Origin: Spirodela intermedia
Taxonomy: Eukaryota; Streptophyta; Magnoliopsida; Alismatales; Araceae
Assembly (NCBI GenBank): GCA_902729315.2
Contig: LR746270.1
Coordinates: 3,992,501 to 4,056,500 of the forward strand
Direction: 5' to 3'
DNA length: 64,000 bases
The notes under the pieces: model-generated
What the model saw: only the letters and a program-made list of their open reading frames with translations
Told to the model about the DNA's origin: nothing
The model's database searches: none
In this document: in pieces, positions 11,036 to 24,510 of the stretch
Numbering within the stretch: the first letter of the stretch is position 1
Layout of the letters: each line of letters starts with the position of its first letter
Translations under genes and position numbers: made by a program

Positions 11036-12700
11036 ATACGGTCAACCCATTTTCGCAGTGACCATTATTCTTGGACAAATCCGTACTTGAGAATTCACAC
11101 ACATGACATGAGGTCAACCGTGAATGACTCTTGTTTCTTTTAACCATTGAACACTCATTAATCAGCATTTAATCTCGATGATTTTGCATTCAAAAGTAGA
11201 AAAATACTTATTATTTGTGGAACACCGGGAACATAAATACATTAAGATTCAACTACAAAAATCAATAGAAAACAAGTTTAAAATAATCTTAGCTTAATCT
11301 CATATGAGTTTTGGAGGATTAAAAAGAAGAATGAAAATCATTCATCAAGTATTGAACTAGTTCTACTCATTTCAATCGAAACATACATGAAACAAAAATA
11401 ACTTGTCATAAAATATAAATAAATGACAAAAAGAGATAAGTAAATGTTGAAAGTAGGAAATAAATCATTGCCTAAATTTAGTTTGCCTCCTAAGCAACTA
11501 AAGAGATGAGTGTGATGGCTTAGTTTCATCCGGACATACCACACCACGTCAAAAGTCGCAGGAAGTATTGTCCAGAAGTACTATGCTGCTTGTCAAAGAA
11601 ATCCACTAGAAGAAGGGTCGACCATATTGTCATCGTCGTCTGAGGGGAGAAGGGAAGAGCTGACCACTCATCATAGACCTTGAGTGTAGTCAAGCGAGGA
11701 AGGAACAAGCTTTGTCGATCGCTAGAGACATTGATCACATAAAAAGAGGGAGAAAACAGATTGTCATATTTGCAATTGTCATCAAGATTCTAAAGATAAT
11801 TGATAATATATCTATTTAACTAGATAATAATCAATTATTGTATTTATATCCCTAATGATACTATGTGTGAGAACTTAAGTTTCTAGTATTGTGACACTTC
11901 ATGCGTTGCTGGATCAAATGTACTTGGTCACATGGTGCACTAAGCAATGCAAAATCAAATTGCCATGAACTATTGTTAATTGGAAACTTAAGTCTTTGGT
12001 ACCATGACGACTCTTTAAAAAAGCCACATGCATGCTGAGTGACATTAGATTCATGAATTGCCAATGGATCACTTTACATATCTAGTATTATGGTGGCTTG
12101 CCCACTACAAGATCGAGCTTATTTGATGACGTGGCTTGTTGAATACTAGTGGACCACATAGCACTCCAAATTACTGTCTTGAGACAGACAAAAACCTTTA
12201 GTCCCACATCAAAAATATTTTGGATGCATGAGCTAAATATAAATCAAAGTTACTAACTCTCATTAGAAATCTCTTCTTCCGAAATAAAATAATGCCCAAT
12301 ACCATCTTAGGAGAAGGCAAAAAGGTGGTTCGCCTTCACACATGCACATGTATATAATGCTCCTTGCTCTCCGACCGGTTGGCCACTAGGACATAGTAGG
12401 GGAGTGACGCACATGTGCGCAGAGCGAGTCCCTCACCACTTGAGCCCAGCTCGTGGGTCCCTTAATCTAGGTCTACCCACTCAACTGCAATGCCCCTCTA
12501 GGTCAACTATCAAGCACTAGCTTGCTAGTGAGAGGAATATTTTTATATTTTATTTTTTATATTTTTAAATAATCTAAAATTATGTTAAGTATTCTAACTA
12601 TAGACTTTTAAAACTAACAATATATTCTATATTTATTATGTAAGTTAAGAAAAGAAAATAAAACAATAAAATAATAAAACTAATTAAAACACAAAAATCT
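11036..12700. other. Region with no recognised gene
   Basis: No supported coding sequence on either strand. AGTCCCACATC (~12,201) followed by a GC-richer stretch at 12,300-12,480 looks like LTR or other transposon debris, but no boundary or primer site could be found. Confidence 0.4.
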
Positions 12701-12709
12701 AGCTTTAGC

Positions 12710-13195
12710 ATGATGTGGCCTAATCATTGTATAATAATTCACATAAATTTAAAATTTATAAAACTAAAACATAATAACTTTTAAATTTTTAAAAATATTT
12801 CAAAATAAATTAATTAATTATACGTTGATAAAAAATTTAAAAAATAGTGAGAAAATTTTAAGTTGACTATAAGGATGTAATAAAATATCTATTAATATTT
12901 TAGAATTGTCTACACATAAGATGATTTGTTATGATTTTTAAACTAAATAATGAAGATAAAATATATTTAAAAATTCACAAAAGATATATTTTGGTGCAGA
13001 TGTTAGAATGTCACCACCCCAATAAATGTAAATCAGGTAGAAATAGAATTTTGTCTAACAATTGCTACATAAATGATTACATATGATTTAATTAATCAAA
13101 TTAAGATTTATAAAAACTAGAAGAATTATAATTGATAGAGAAGGTTTTCAAAACTTGTAATCATATAAAATGTTATTAAATTAAGCAAAAAATAA
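12710..13195. repeat. AT-rich dispersed repeat, copy 1
   Basis: Colinear with 20,010-20,515. Shared landmarks in order: GATGTGG...TAATCATT.TATAATAA, then AAATTTAAAATTTATAAAA, then TTATGATTTTTA...AATAATGA, then GATTTAATTAATCAAATTAAGAT.TATAAAAAC, then TTTTCAAAACTT. The copies are well diverged. No coding capacity. Confidence 0.6.
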
Positions 13196-13429
13196 GTTTC
13201 AGGTAAGAAAGGCTGAGTTCTGGCTTCACAACATAGATCCCTGAAATTGTGTTCAAGAGGATTGCCTTGTGGCATTGTTGAGGTGTTAGCCTCAATGAAG
13301 AATTCACGTGGACCAAGATCTTAGATTTGATCATAGAAGATAATTAGGTATACAAAGCCTGTGTAAGAAACAGCCAAAGAAGACAAGGAATAAGAGTACA
13401 GAATAAAGAAGAAGAACCTTGGAGACCCA

Positions 13430-15366
13430 CTATCTCGAAGAGGCGACCCACCCACCCCCCCACCCCCAAAAGGAATCTTGCGAGAGTCCTCTATTTCCTA
13501 CCCTCCTGTGTATCTCTCCCCTTTCCCTAAGTTCCTCACATTCTTTGAAGTTCGAGGACCCTCAGTTCTTCCTATGTATCTCTCCCCTTTCCCTAAGTTC
13601 CTCTCATGTATCTCTCACTCTGTATTCGAGGTTCACGAATCAATAAAGTTCCAGAACCTTGTCTCTTCCCTTCAGTGCCTATCCTTAGCTTGAGGACTGT
13701 CCAACCCAAATTGGGGCCTCCATCAATAGTATCAGAGCCACCGTTCCACCCCACTCTTCCCTACCTCTCACATACAGCCGCCAACCTCACCGCTCGGCCA
13801 CTGGCGACCAGGGGACCCAGGGGATGAGAAGGCCACATGAATAACCTGGAAGGCAATGTCTCAACCCTACGAAATGAGGTGGGAGCTCAGAAATGCAACG
13901 CGATTCAAATCAAACATACCGTGGAACGCCTCCTTGGGTAGATTCGACAGTGGCTCAACCGACTGGAACAACCACCACTATTGTCTCAACTTGGAAAACC
14001 CAGAGCAGCACAGGTCCCAGGTTGGCCCTCCACCAGACCGCCCAAGTCCCAGGATAACCGGCTCAAATTCATGGCAAAAGAAATTCGAGGAATTTCGCTC
14101 AGAGCAGCAGGAACAGTTCATAGCTGCTAAGACTGACAGAAATGTCCTCCAAAACAAACAGGCCGAGTTCAAGTGCCAGCTAGAAGATTTCAAACATGAG
14201 CAATGGACGACTAACCAGCAACTCAATGCCGTCACCATGGCACTAGAATCACTCCAGCTCGTCCTACAACAGAATTCTTACACATCCAAAACCCGAATAG
14301 GGAAGGAAAAACTAGTTTCTGATGCCTAGATCCCTAGTGAGTCTAGCCTCAGATGACCTCATCCACCCCACAACGGAATCAACGAAGGTTTATCCATTTC
14401 TTCGAGAGTTCATTGCTTGGGAACCTCGAGAGCCTCATCCATGGCGTCTGTGTAGCCGTCGGGCACATCATTCTTCGCTGCCAGGAGGGCAGCGGTGGCA
14501 CCGCTGGCCCAGAACGAGGTTATACAGCCCGCTGTCTTCTGTGTGTCCACCTTGCCAGGCTTTCATGTGGTGGGCTTTGTCCGGAGATCCATCCAGGGAC
14601 TCATCATATAGGCAGCTATGGTTGCTGCTCCCAAGTATAGTACTGTGACATCATTGGGGGATGGGGTGCTCGTCAAGATCAAGAGATTGTTGGCGGCATT
14701 CTCCTTCCATCGACAGCTCAATCTAAGCCTCAAAATGGTGAAGTTGTCGCCTTCGGCGATGGCAGAAGCTTTTGGAAGAACAAAATGGAGATAAGCAATC
14801 GAGATCGGATCTTCCTCAACATTTTTGGGACTGAGCTTTCCAGCTGCGAGATGTCAAGTTTCAGGTCAAAGATTGGATATTCCTCTAGCTTCAACCTTAC
14901 CAAGAGCAGTCCATGGCTCGGCAGCCGTATGTGAAACTATCAGCTCTACATTACGGCCCATTCAGCATTCATAAGCAGATCAGCATTCTTTCTCGAAACG
15001 GCCTAGATCCACCCTATCTTACACGTTTCACGACTGAAGCAGGTGATCAATAGTTCCAAGCCGAAGGGCACTTCACACAGAAGATGATCTCACCTGGGCT
15101 CTTCAACCAACTGAGGTTCATGCCATCTGCCGCAGCCCCACAGGAGTCGATGTTATTATTCATTGGCAGGACTTATCCGCCGCCGAAGACACATGGGAGC
15201 CCGCAGACACAATCCTCCAACAGTTCCTACCCTCATTTGTAGCTCTCCCCTTTCCCTAAGTTTCTCATGCTCTTTAGAGTTCGAGAACCCTCAATTCTTC
15301 TTGTGTATATCTCCCCTTAAGTTTCTCTTGTGTATCTTCACTTTGTATTCAAGGTTTGTGAATCAG
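13430..15366 (+). mobile_element. Degraded Ty3/gypsy chromovirus with internal deletion
   Basis: A 5' LTR-like region ends at ~13,726, just before a primer-binding site (TAGTATCAGAGCCA, 13,727-13,740; plant type TGGTATCAGAGCC). A gag-like frame with a coiled-coil, Gln/Glu-rich segment follows (13,856-14,329). After it, protease, reverse transcriptase and most of the integrase are missing. The integrase C-terminus survives, with frameshifts, at ~14,850-15,020 ('FQVKDWIFL', 'YVKLSALHYGPF'). A chromodomain-like end survives at ~15,160-15,240 ('HWQDLSAAEDTWEPADTILQ'). A partial 3' LTR (15,237-15,366) matches 13,500-13,645 of the 5' LTR, including the TCTCCCCTTTCCCTAAGTT motif. The element is dead. 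The outer LTR start is not certain. Confidence 0.75.
13727..13740 (+). other. Retroelement primer-binding site
   Basis: TAGTATCAGAGCCA is one mismatch from the common plant primer-binding site complementary to the initiator tRNA-Met 3' end. It directly follows the 5' LTR end. Confidence 0.7.
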
Positions 15367-15379
15367 TGGTCTCAACAGA

Positions 15380-16870
15380 CATGAGTCTAAACGTGACCAA
15401 CCATTAACTGCGAGATAAGAAAGTCGACTGAATTGAAGGTTCAACTTTATTGCTTGTCCTAATAGTCAATCTGTGAAGCAATACGACAGAAACACACTGA
15501 TAAATTTGTTGGAAACGAGGAATTAATATCAGTCAAACAATGGATAATAATTAACTTAGTGATATGACTGTTTGGATATGCTTCTAGAAACTCCGAACAA
15601 TCTCGAGAATAGTTTGCAATCGGACTGGACGGAATTGATCAACACATTGCGAATCTCACATTTTGAAAAAATTGCTCCGCAGCCAATGGACTGGACGGTT
15701 TATTACGAAGAAGATCAATAGTCTCCATCCGAACTCTAGCCGAGCGTTTTGCTTCGTTTGAGCAACCTCAAGACTGAGTCGGTTTGTAAGTTTTACCGCA
15801 GACATTTTCTCTTCATATGTCGGACTACTATGAACAATTTCCTTACCCATCACTTGCATCTTTCGGGGAACAAAGCCAACAACCACGCTGCTGGTGCTTT
15901 GGTTGCTGCAGGATCTGCGAGCAGAGATGCCTCCGTTGCTGCCCGCCCTGTTGCCTTCAGTGATGTATGTGGTTCTTTCCCATATATCCTCGTTTGCCAG
16001 CTTTGAACTCGATTCGTGTCTTTCTGGATGATAAGCAGTATCCCCACAATAGAGCAAGACGACCACTGTGTGTAACATATGGCATTCAGACCACCGTTCC
16101 ACTCTGATTGGTTGGGCACATACCGGTCTTATCCTGTCCTCTAGCAATGAGCGCCGACTACATCGCATGTTTTCTGAATATTGTACCAGTCTTCTCTCTT
16201 CCGCATCCTGTCCGACCTCTTCTGTTAGCACGGGTTCTTCTGTGCTTAATAAGCACCAAGGAACTTTCTAGCAGGATAAGAGATTTAGTACAACGCTTAC
16301 TTCGACACGAAATCAAACAACTGCTGATGAATAATGGTGGCGAGAGAGATAGAATAAAGGTGATAGGTTGAGCGGGAGACCTAGAGCAAGAGAGAGACGT
16401 ACAACTGATCTGGCTCATGTCACTTGATAGGAAAATGGGAGAGGGTTATGGAAGGGTGAGAAAGAGACAACAGGTAGGCAGAGGTAAAAGTTTCATGCTG
16501 TATAACATCATCATACACACTCTTATTCAGTCCTTGCTTCTAGTTTGAGTCTCATGCATTTGTAAAGCAGACAAACGAACGTAGCTTTCAGTATTTGCAT
16601 GCCTTGGCTTGACAGTTGTTATTACGATTCACAGTTGTTATTACGTTCCCGGCGTCACTTTATATTTAATTATACTTAATAGTGCACACGTCCATTTGTT
16701 AAATATACATATCATCTGCTTTATTTGCGTTCAACCAAAGATAGGCCAAAAATTATGCCTCTAATAATCTGCAATCAAGATATGTTAAATTTCCCTAGAA
16801 AACGTCCTCAATAATAAATATTTACTTGTGTGTGATGAAATTTGTATGGAATGGATTAGAAGAGGTTGAG
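15380..16870. repeat. Diverged duplicated segment, copy 2
   Basis: Second copy of the segment at 860-2,330, same orientation. It begins only ~15 bp after the truncated 3' LTR of the gypsy element. A 191-codon frame runs on the minus strand (15,656-16,231). Its counterpart in copy 1 gives recognisably similar peptide stretches (for example a shared 'HMLHT.VV.L.CGD' and 'W.L.FFVINR'-like end) but with stops. This could be a coding relic or simply nucleotide conservation. No known family recognised. Confidence 0.6.
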
Positions 16871-19800
16871 ATATGACTTAATATCTCAATAGTCTTTGGT
16901 GGAGAAGAGGCCGAATAACATAGGAGGCCACACTCTGCTGGGACTGATTTTTGGCCAATATAAAGGGGCAAATGAATAACTCTCTAATGGGTAGAGAAAA
17001 GGATTAAAAATCAATTACGAACTGTGTTTTTCAAGAATGAGAAACCTATTCTTTCTCCTCTTCGTTGGTCCCCCTCTGTCCAGTTCCCTTTCCCCAATTT
17101 CTTTCTCCTATTCGCTGTCTTTTGCTCATTTCAGGTTCTGGCACTTCAATGGAATAGGAGAACGACATGAAGCATGTAGCAGAGGTGGTTGGCGGTGGAG
17201 AGATAGGGTGAAACATAAGGACGCGGTGGTTGTCCTTAGATGTTAAATAAAAACAAGTTGATTAAAAGAATATTTATCTACTGCAACATCACCACCCCCA
17301 ATCATCTTTAGCTCATACAATTTTTATTTTAGAAATAAATTACTCCTTCATGACTTTTGCATACATTGACTTTCTAATTTGGCCAAATCTAGAAGGCAGC
17401 TCTACATCAAGTACCTGATAGAAGATATTATCTACAAGACAGCGTATTAATGCTCAAAATCTTCATTTTAAAACTAATCCAATTATTATCTATGATATTT
17501 TTCAAGCTTACATTATTTTTCAAGTAAAGTGATCAGAAGATCTTGTCAAACTAGCTTATTTTTTATCCTTATCAATAATCATTCTAATTACTTCAATTTT
17601 TCTGCGTGCAATATGATCCAAGAAATATGTATATTAGATACTTCTGATAGTTCTACTTGTTATTTTTAATTATGTTTTCAACATTTACAAATTTTTCGAA
17701 AATAAATCAAAACTGTCCTCTTTATAATTGTAATTTTTCAAGTATATTTATCTAAGGGGTTAAAATGTGAGAAAAGAGTATCTAAATTTTTTAAATTTCA
17801 AATCTATTTTTTTTGTTGTTTTGATAGTAAATGTATGTCTTCTACTGTTTCTAATAGAAAATTAGAAAATAGATGCTATAATTTTTCGAAAAAAAATTCT
17901 GATCTCTTTTATAGATGACCATGAAAACATAAACAAAAACATTTATTTTATCATTCTACAACAAGCATTAAAAAAAATTATACTTCAGTCCCCAACTTAA
18001 AAATGACTTAATCCTCAATGACAAAAAAAAATTAAAATAGGATATATAAAAAATAAAAATGTTCAAATATAACACTCGTATTTGTAAATTTAAAAACTAA
18101 AAATACTTTCATAATCAGTGAAGTTCAAAAATATCTTATCTTAATTTTATTTTTTGATTTTTCACCTTATCTTACACACCTCCTTCTGCACTTTTAAAGA
18201 AACAAATATAGAAAAAAAAACTTCAAAATACTAAAAACAAAACCATGTTTTGCCTCTTATATAATGCTGAGCTTAAAGACTTTAGCTAGGCATAGCTTAA
18301 ATCATTTCATGAACTAATCTATGGCCATCAAAATAGTTGTGTACCCCAAGTTGTGTTTCATGATATTCCTTTTCAAATTATCTAGAATAATTCCATGTAC
18401 TTCATACATATACTCTGAGAAACTTTCATCTAAATTAAAATAGAAATTAAAAAAATCCCAAAAATAATATTTCTATTTTAAAAAAAACCTCTCCTCATTT
18501 TTAACCCATTTTTTAAGGCTTTCATTCATTGGTAAATATCTTCTATTGATACACCATAAAATGTGATCCAATCATATAATTTTCAAAGTGCTCTTGCTCA
18601 ACTTAGCTATTTTTCACCTAAAATGATAAATCTAATTCCTCTACCCACCCATTTCTTCAACATTCCTTTATTTACATGATCCACCTTTGGTCTATTTCAT
18701 CTCCTCTACATATTGGCTCAAGTTGTGAGGATTGAATTAATGTAAGCTTATACTTAACTCTAGGAGGATGTGGGTTTTGAGGGATGCAAGAATTGTCTAC
18801 TACAATCTTAGATCTAATGAATTTATATAAATTTAAATTTTTCTTTCCCCAAATTCTCTCTACATTTATACTCATCATTTTTTTTCCCCATTAGTTGAGT
18901 CAAATCTATTTCTAGATTTTCATTTCTCCATTCATCAAACTCTTCATCTTCAATAAAGCTATCATCTTCTAAGATTCATTGTTGTAAAATATTGATTGAT
19001 TTTTTTAATTTCATCTCCTACATTTCTCCAATTAATTGATTTTTTTCTCACTTGAAATCTATTTTTCTTTATTTCTATAATTATTCACTTCAAATAAAAA
19101 TTTAAATATTTTTTTTATAAATAATTGTTGTTTTTTCCTCTAGAGGTTCTTACTCATCATCATCCTTACTATATTCATCAATCGTGAGACATCAATGATT
19201 TTACTTAAATTTTCTAATACTATCTTTTCAACTTTAATATTCTCCTTTCATCTTGGTGGCTCATCTACCTCTTCAATACGTCCTCTAAAATGTTAATGCT
19301 TAAGGATTGATGTTTCCAAATGACATAAAGATGCATTAATATTGTGACATTGAGGATATAAAATTTGATTTTGAAGATTACAACTCTCTAATATAGGTGA
19401 AGAAAAATTCTAATTATTATAATCACTACATTACTTCTTAATTTCTATCCTTAGTTCTTGCTACAATCTAGAATCGTTTTTTTACTAGCTCTTATATTTT
19501 TCATCATGGGATGAAAATTTTAATTCATTAAAGTATTTTTCCCTATAAGATGTTCATCAAATGTGGGTGAAGCAAATTGAGCATCAAAGTAAAAACAATG
19601 TGATTCTACATTGTTTTAATGATAAATGATGTAGGCTCATAAAGTGTTAAAGAGGCTACAGAAAAATTATCAAAAGAACTAAACTTTAACTCAAAATCTA
19701 AGGTGGAACAATGAATTGACTGAGCTATAATCATATTACTTCGTTTTAAACTCATTGGACACACAATAATCATAAAAATACCATAACTCATTATCCATAA

Positions 19801-20009
19801 TTTTTAATATAGATTTTTTAAAAAAACTTGAGGATAAGTTACCCTCCTTCGATTGATATAATCCTTGTCTTTCTAATCCTCATGGTTGTCTCTTTTGTTT
19901 TCCTTTTTTTATCTACAAGAAGAAACTAGAAACAATAATTAGATTGTTTGTGTATGTCAAGAGAAAAAGACAAATATCAAATATTATCTAATATATCCCT
20001 ATCAATGGT
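16871..20009. other. AT-rich region, nothing recognised
   Basis: Long A/T-rich stretch with homopolymers and only short frames, the longest 69 codons. No conserved domain seen. The minus-strand frame at 18,672-18,878 (68 codons) has no recognisable relative. Confidence 0.5.
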
Positions 20010-20515
20010 GCTTGATGTGGTGTAATCATTATATAATAAATCATGTAAATTTAAAATTTATAAAAGTAGAAAATATTAATTTTTGAATTTTTAGAAATAT
20101 TTCAGTATGAATATATCAATTATAATTTAACAAAAGGCTCTAAAAATAATAATAATTTTTTAGATGTGATGTAAGATGATATCAAGTATAATTTCAAATA
20201 TTTTAAAAATAATATATTTTTTATGATTTTTATATTGAATAATGATGAAGAAATTAGTTAAAAAATTAATAAAAAAATAAAAAATTAGTTTTGATGTTAA
20301 GATGATCTCAGTACTTCAACTATAATTCAAGAAAAAATAAAGTTATACTCGATGATTCTTAGATAAGTGATTATAGAAGATTTAATTGATTAAATTAAGA
20401 TCTATAAAAACAAATAGAATCATAATTAACTAAAGAAAAGTTTCAAAACTTAAAACTACACAAAATCTCACTAATTTAAAAATAAATAATTTTAAAATAA
20501 AAAATAGTGTTTTCT
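20010..20515. repeat. AT-rich dispersed repeat, copy 2
   Basis: Second, diverged copy of 12,710-13,195, same orientation. A shorter related piece may occur at ~24,085-24,145 (GATTACATATGAATTAATTAA followed by TTTGTAGAAACTAG). Confidence 0.55.
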
Positions 20516-22430
20516 AACATTTCAATAGTGATTGTCAGAATTTTGAGCATTTAAGAAGATTTTCATACAAGGTATATGACCCCAAAGGCTCTCCTTAGAC
20601 ATTGGCAATATGTACAATCTCTAAATCCTCTAATGAAATTTAAAAATTGACGAGGTGGGTCAATGAATCATCTTCAACAACTACCACATAGTAAAGCAAA
20701 AGCTCGGTGACTTTTGGATTTCTAGCACCTATCACCCAAGAGAGATAAGTTGGATGAAGGTGGAGCATATCTTAGGGAGATACATTTAATATGTTTTGAA
20801 GAGATGGCGGCTCGTCTCTTCACAAATCACCTTGTTCTCAACAATAGCATGTTTGACGTTCAACTAGAGATGATTTTCTTTTTAAAAAAATATTTTTATA
20901 TTTAAAATATTTGTTTAGTTATTAACAATGATCTATGAATAGTGTTAAAGAAGTTTTCATTGATGATTGAATAATTTTGGTGGCTTAATTATTGACCAAC
21001 ATTCTATAGAAAAACCACAATTTAATCAGATACAAAACATAAAGTATGACTATAATAAGATTTGAACCTTTGTCAATTACTTAGCTTTGCATGAGATAAG
21101 GTGAATTATTTATAATAATATTCTTACACAATGACATAATTTTGGGAGTATTTTTGGTAATAATTTTTAAACTATTTATGACCTATGTGTGGTGCCCTCT
21201 AGGTCAACTATCAACCCCTAATTTTCAAACTATGTTTGGGTTTTTTGTGTAATATTGAGTTAGAGTTTACTAATCTTAACTTCACTTATAATTGTGGATA
21301 GTGAAGAATCCAACATTATCCATCTCTAAGGTCAGCATTCAAGAAATTGGATCAATTGATTCAATGCAATTAATCTTTATAAAGTTTTTTAAGGTGATGA
21401 AAATGATTACCTTTTACCTTATGTTTGGCAAAGTAATATGTGCCCATTTGATAAGAGTAAATTTAGGATAATCATATCTTTATATACAATTTGAAGTGGG
21501 TTTTTGCTTCTAATTGATATAATTTTTCTAGGATCAATTGGATCTAATTCTTAGTAGAAAGATATAGTTCTCTTCAGTCATAGGTGCAAGTCCACAGAAT
21601 TTTGCCATTTGCCATAACTTCACTGCTATAGAGCTCCCTTTTAAGTGTCACCTTGCTCTCTTATCATAATCTCCACCACCCAAACCCCTTTCGTGCTCCC
21701 TTTCACCCTTACCTTTCCCTTGCTCAAACTTCTTTGCAACATTTCCCTTGATCTCAAGATGAACTTGTTGGCTTTGAGAAACTTAAGACTTCCAATGATG
21801 ACAAATGTGTAGGAGGGTAATCTAGTAGTATCAGAATGTGAAACTTATTTCAACCATCTAGCATAAATCACAATAAACGGAATCAAGAATCAAATTAAGG
21901 AAAATATGACAAAGGTGAAAATGGCCTTTAGATATCTCAAATATTCTGGAAACATTTTGCTATAGGTTTTAACCGTAAGATAAGCATTCAGCTTGAACAT
22001 CAACAAAATTTGAAGATTATAGTTTGTTATGAACTTTACAAGATTGAAAAGCATTTTAAGAAGCTTAAATCCAGGCTTATGTGACAGATAATGGCCTAAT
22101 TTTCATTCATTCTAAATGTTGATTCGATGGCCGAATGCTCAACAAATAATGGACTTTAGCCCACATCAAAAAAATAATGAAGAAAGGGAGGAGGGCTACA
22201 ATAATCACATACTTCAACAAAAGTGTTTACACAAGCTTTGCAAGTGAATTGGACACTAGAAAGAAAAGCAAAACTAGCTGATACTCAAGCATTCATAATC
22301 TCACACCCAAAAGCTGCTTGCCCATCTCTGTGCAAAGAAATTCATTTAAGAAAGGCTACGTGTTAAACATGGATGATCATGAAGTTGTTATTAACTTGTC
22401 TCATATTTCTGTGGGCCAATAAATCCAGTG
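20516..22430. other. Region with no recognised gene
   Basis: No coding similarity on either strand. Mixed AT-rich sequence with no ordered repeat detected. Confidence 0.45.
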
Positions 22431-22445
22431 TAGGCTCTATGATCC

Positions 22446-22670
22446 TTTTATGTTTAGTAAAGGTTTGCTGAGGTCGTTTTACTCATAATAAACTTGTTGA
22501 AGCCTTTATGTTCAGTAAAGGTTTTGTTGAGGTTTTTGTGTCCACCACCATAGGCTTGTTAGGGGCTTTATGTTTGGTGAAAGCTTCCCAATGTAATTGT
22601 GTTTGTAAAGGCTTGCCAAGGCCTTTGTAATGGACAGGTTTGTTGACTGCTTTGTGTTCAAAATATGGTT
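22446..22670. repeat. Degenerate ~30 bp tandem repeat
   Basis: The phrase TTTATGTTCAGTAAAGG.TT recurs at 22,446, 22,505 and 22,567, with weaker half-units (GGCTTGTTGAGGC-like) between them and a last decayed unit at 22,651. The basic period is ~30 bp with ~61 bp dimers. Confidence 0.6.
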
Positions 22671-24140
22671 CAAAGTGGGAAAGCCTAAAAAACCATTTTT
22701 GGGCCCCCCTCTAACATAACCTTACTTGAAGTAATTTTGGTTCCCACACTTCAATTATATTCTAAATGTTTTAGGGAAACCTCAAATAAGGGCCAAAAGA
22801 GTTGTACAATGGATACTCAAGACACATGACATGACAGAAAGAATGGTTAAATATACTCCAAAATAAAGAAATTTGAAGAGCTAACTTTATGTGAAAGTAG
22901 TAAATGAAAGTTCATAGGATTTTGAAATATCAGATTGGAAGATAATCAAAGATGCTTTACTTTTAGATCAACTTGCCTAAACTCCTTGACATGACATGTC
23001 TATTTAAAGGATCTTGAATGAGAAGAAAAAAAAAAATCCCCATTGCCTATGGACTAGATGTTAATTGGAAATCAGCATAAGGAACACATTATTCAGAATA
23101 TATAAAAGGGTATCCAAAGTATATCCTTTTTTAGCTTGTATTACAATTTTTGTTGCATTTGCATAAAATAACCTACCTAATGCTATAAATGATACATTAC
23201 TTGATAACAGTTTGATTGATGCAATGCATGAATAATTAAATCTATTTGAATAAAAATATGTTTTAACACTAATACCCAATTTATAAAATCGAAATGTGAC
23301 ATTTACTAAATATTTTTTTTAGAAAATCCTCAAGCAAAAAGAAATTATTTTAATGAAATCTATGCTATTGTAGAAGACTGGATATCATCCAAGGATTACA
23401 TATATTCTTTTGTTTATGACTTTGAATTATTTCTAATGAATGTTAAAAGTGACATTGTTAGTTATTTTTATCAGAAAGAAGATTATATTCCACAACCACC
23501 AGGTTTTGAAAATATATCCTAAATCATAATTTTAAACTATACAAGGCTTTGCATGATTTAAGACACTAATAAGAGACTAGTATAAAATATTGTAGTTTTC
23601 CAAAAGTAAATGTTTTTAAAGGGTGCAATGATACTATTATTTTTCGTTGTTCTTATTTATGTGTGTGTGTGTGTGTGAATGATATTATGCAGTGTAATTG
23701 ATTATAAACTTTGTGATGATTTCTCTAGTGGCAAGATACTTAATTTAAAATGAGTTTAATTAACTGAAATTATATATCAAGGTTAATAAATCATCCAACG
23801 AGTTATGTCATAGGATAATGGACTATGTCATGAATAATACTTCAGTAACTGAAATTCAGTGATCTACTGTGCAGAGCCCAGGCTCCTCGCCCATTCAATC
23901 TCATTCATCAGCCCTTCTCAGCGAAGAGAGTGAAGCTGGCGGCTCGTCACAACGTATTTATCTACACCATTCAATCAACGATAGCGTACCATTCGAATTA
24001 CTTTTATAAACGTATTTCATAAAATAGTCGGCCGAATTGTCGATTGGAACTGGAAGAATACGTTTCCGGTCTGATTTTAGAATTTAATATTAATATATGA
24101 TTACATATGAATTAATTAACAGAGTAATATTTTGTAGAAA
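22671..24140. other. Region with no recognised gene
   Basis: AT-rich sequence with a short (GT)n run at ~23,660-23,678. The last part (23,870-24,000) is GC-richer but has no frame or motif of note. It lies beyond the 3' end of the MOCOS-like gene. Confidence 0.45.
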
Positions 24141-24164
24141 CTAGTCACTCGAATGCATTATTCC

Positions 24165-24166
<2 letters not shown>

Positions 24167-24217
<51 letters not shown>
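24167..24217. repeat. (CT)n microsatellite, ~51 bp
   Basis: Uninterrupted CT dinucleotides, i.e. (GA)n on the strand of the MOCOS-like gene, ~290 bp past its stop codon. It could lie in its 3' untranslated region. Confidence 0.95.
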
Positions 24218-24219
<2 letters not shown>

Positions 24220-24510
24220 AGCGGCGGAAAATGAAACCGAGCTAAACCCAATTCGACACCCGCCCTTCTCCCCCTACCCCGCTCCGCCTCTGAGGATCTC
24301 GCCGCCTCCAGAGCCGGCGTCGGGCGGCTGGGTTCTTCTGGGCAGCTTCTTCTGCAAGGCACCCGGAGAGAACAGAACAAAAATCTACGGGGACTTGCTC
24401 ACATGAATGAATAAATCGAATGCCGGAAGCACAAGCGATGCGGAGTGGGGAGAGATCGATGGCGATCCGGGTTCATCCTCGTCTTCAACCTCCGGCCGGC
24501 GGGAATTCTC

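Noticed and set aside
15656-16231. 191-codon minus-strand frame in duplicated segment copy 2
   Set aside because: The matching region of copy 1 is broken by stops and no domain is recognisable; kept as part of the repeat, not a gene.
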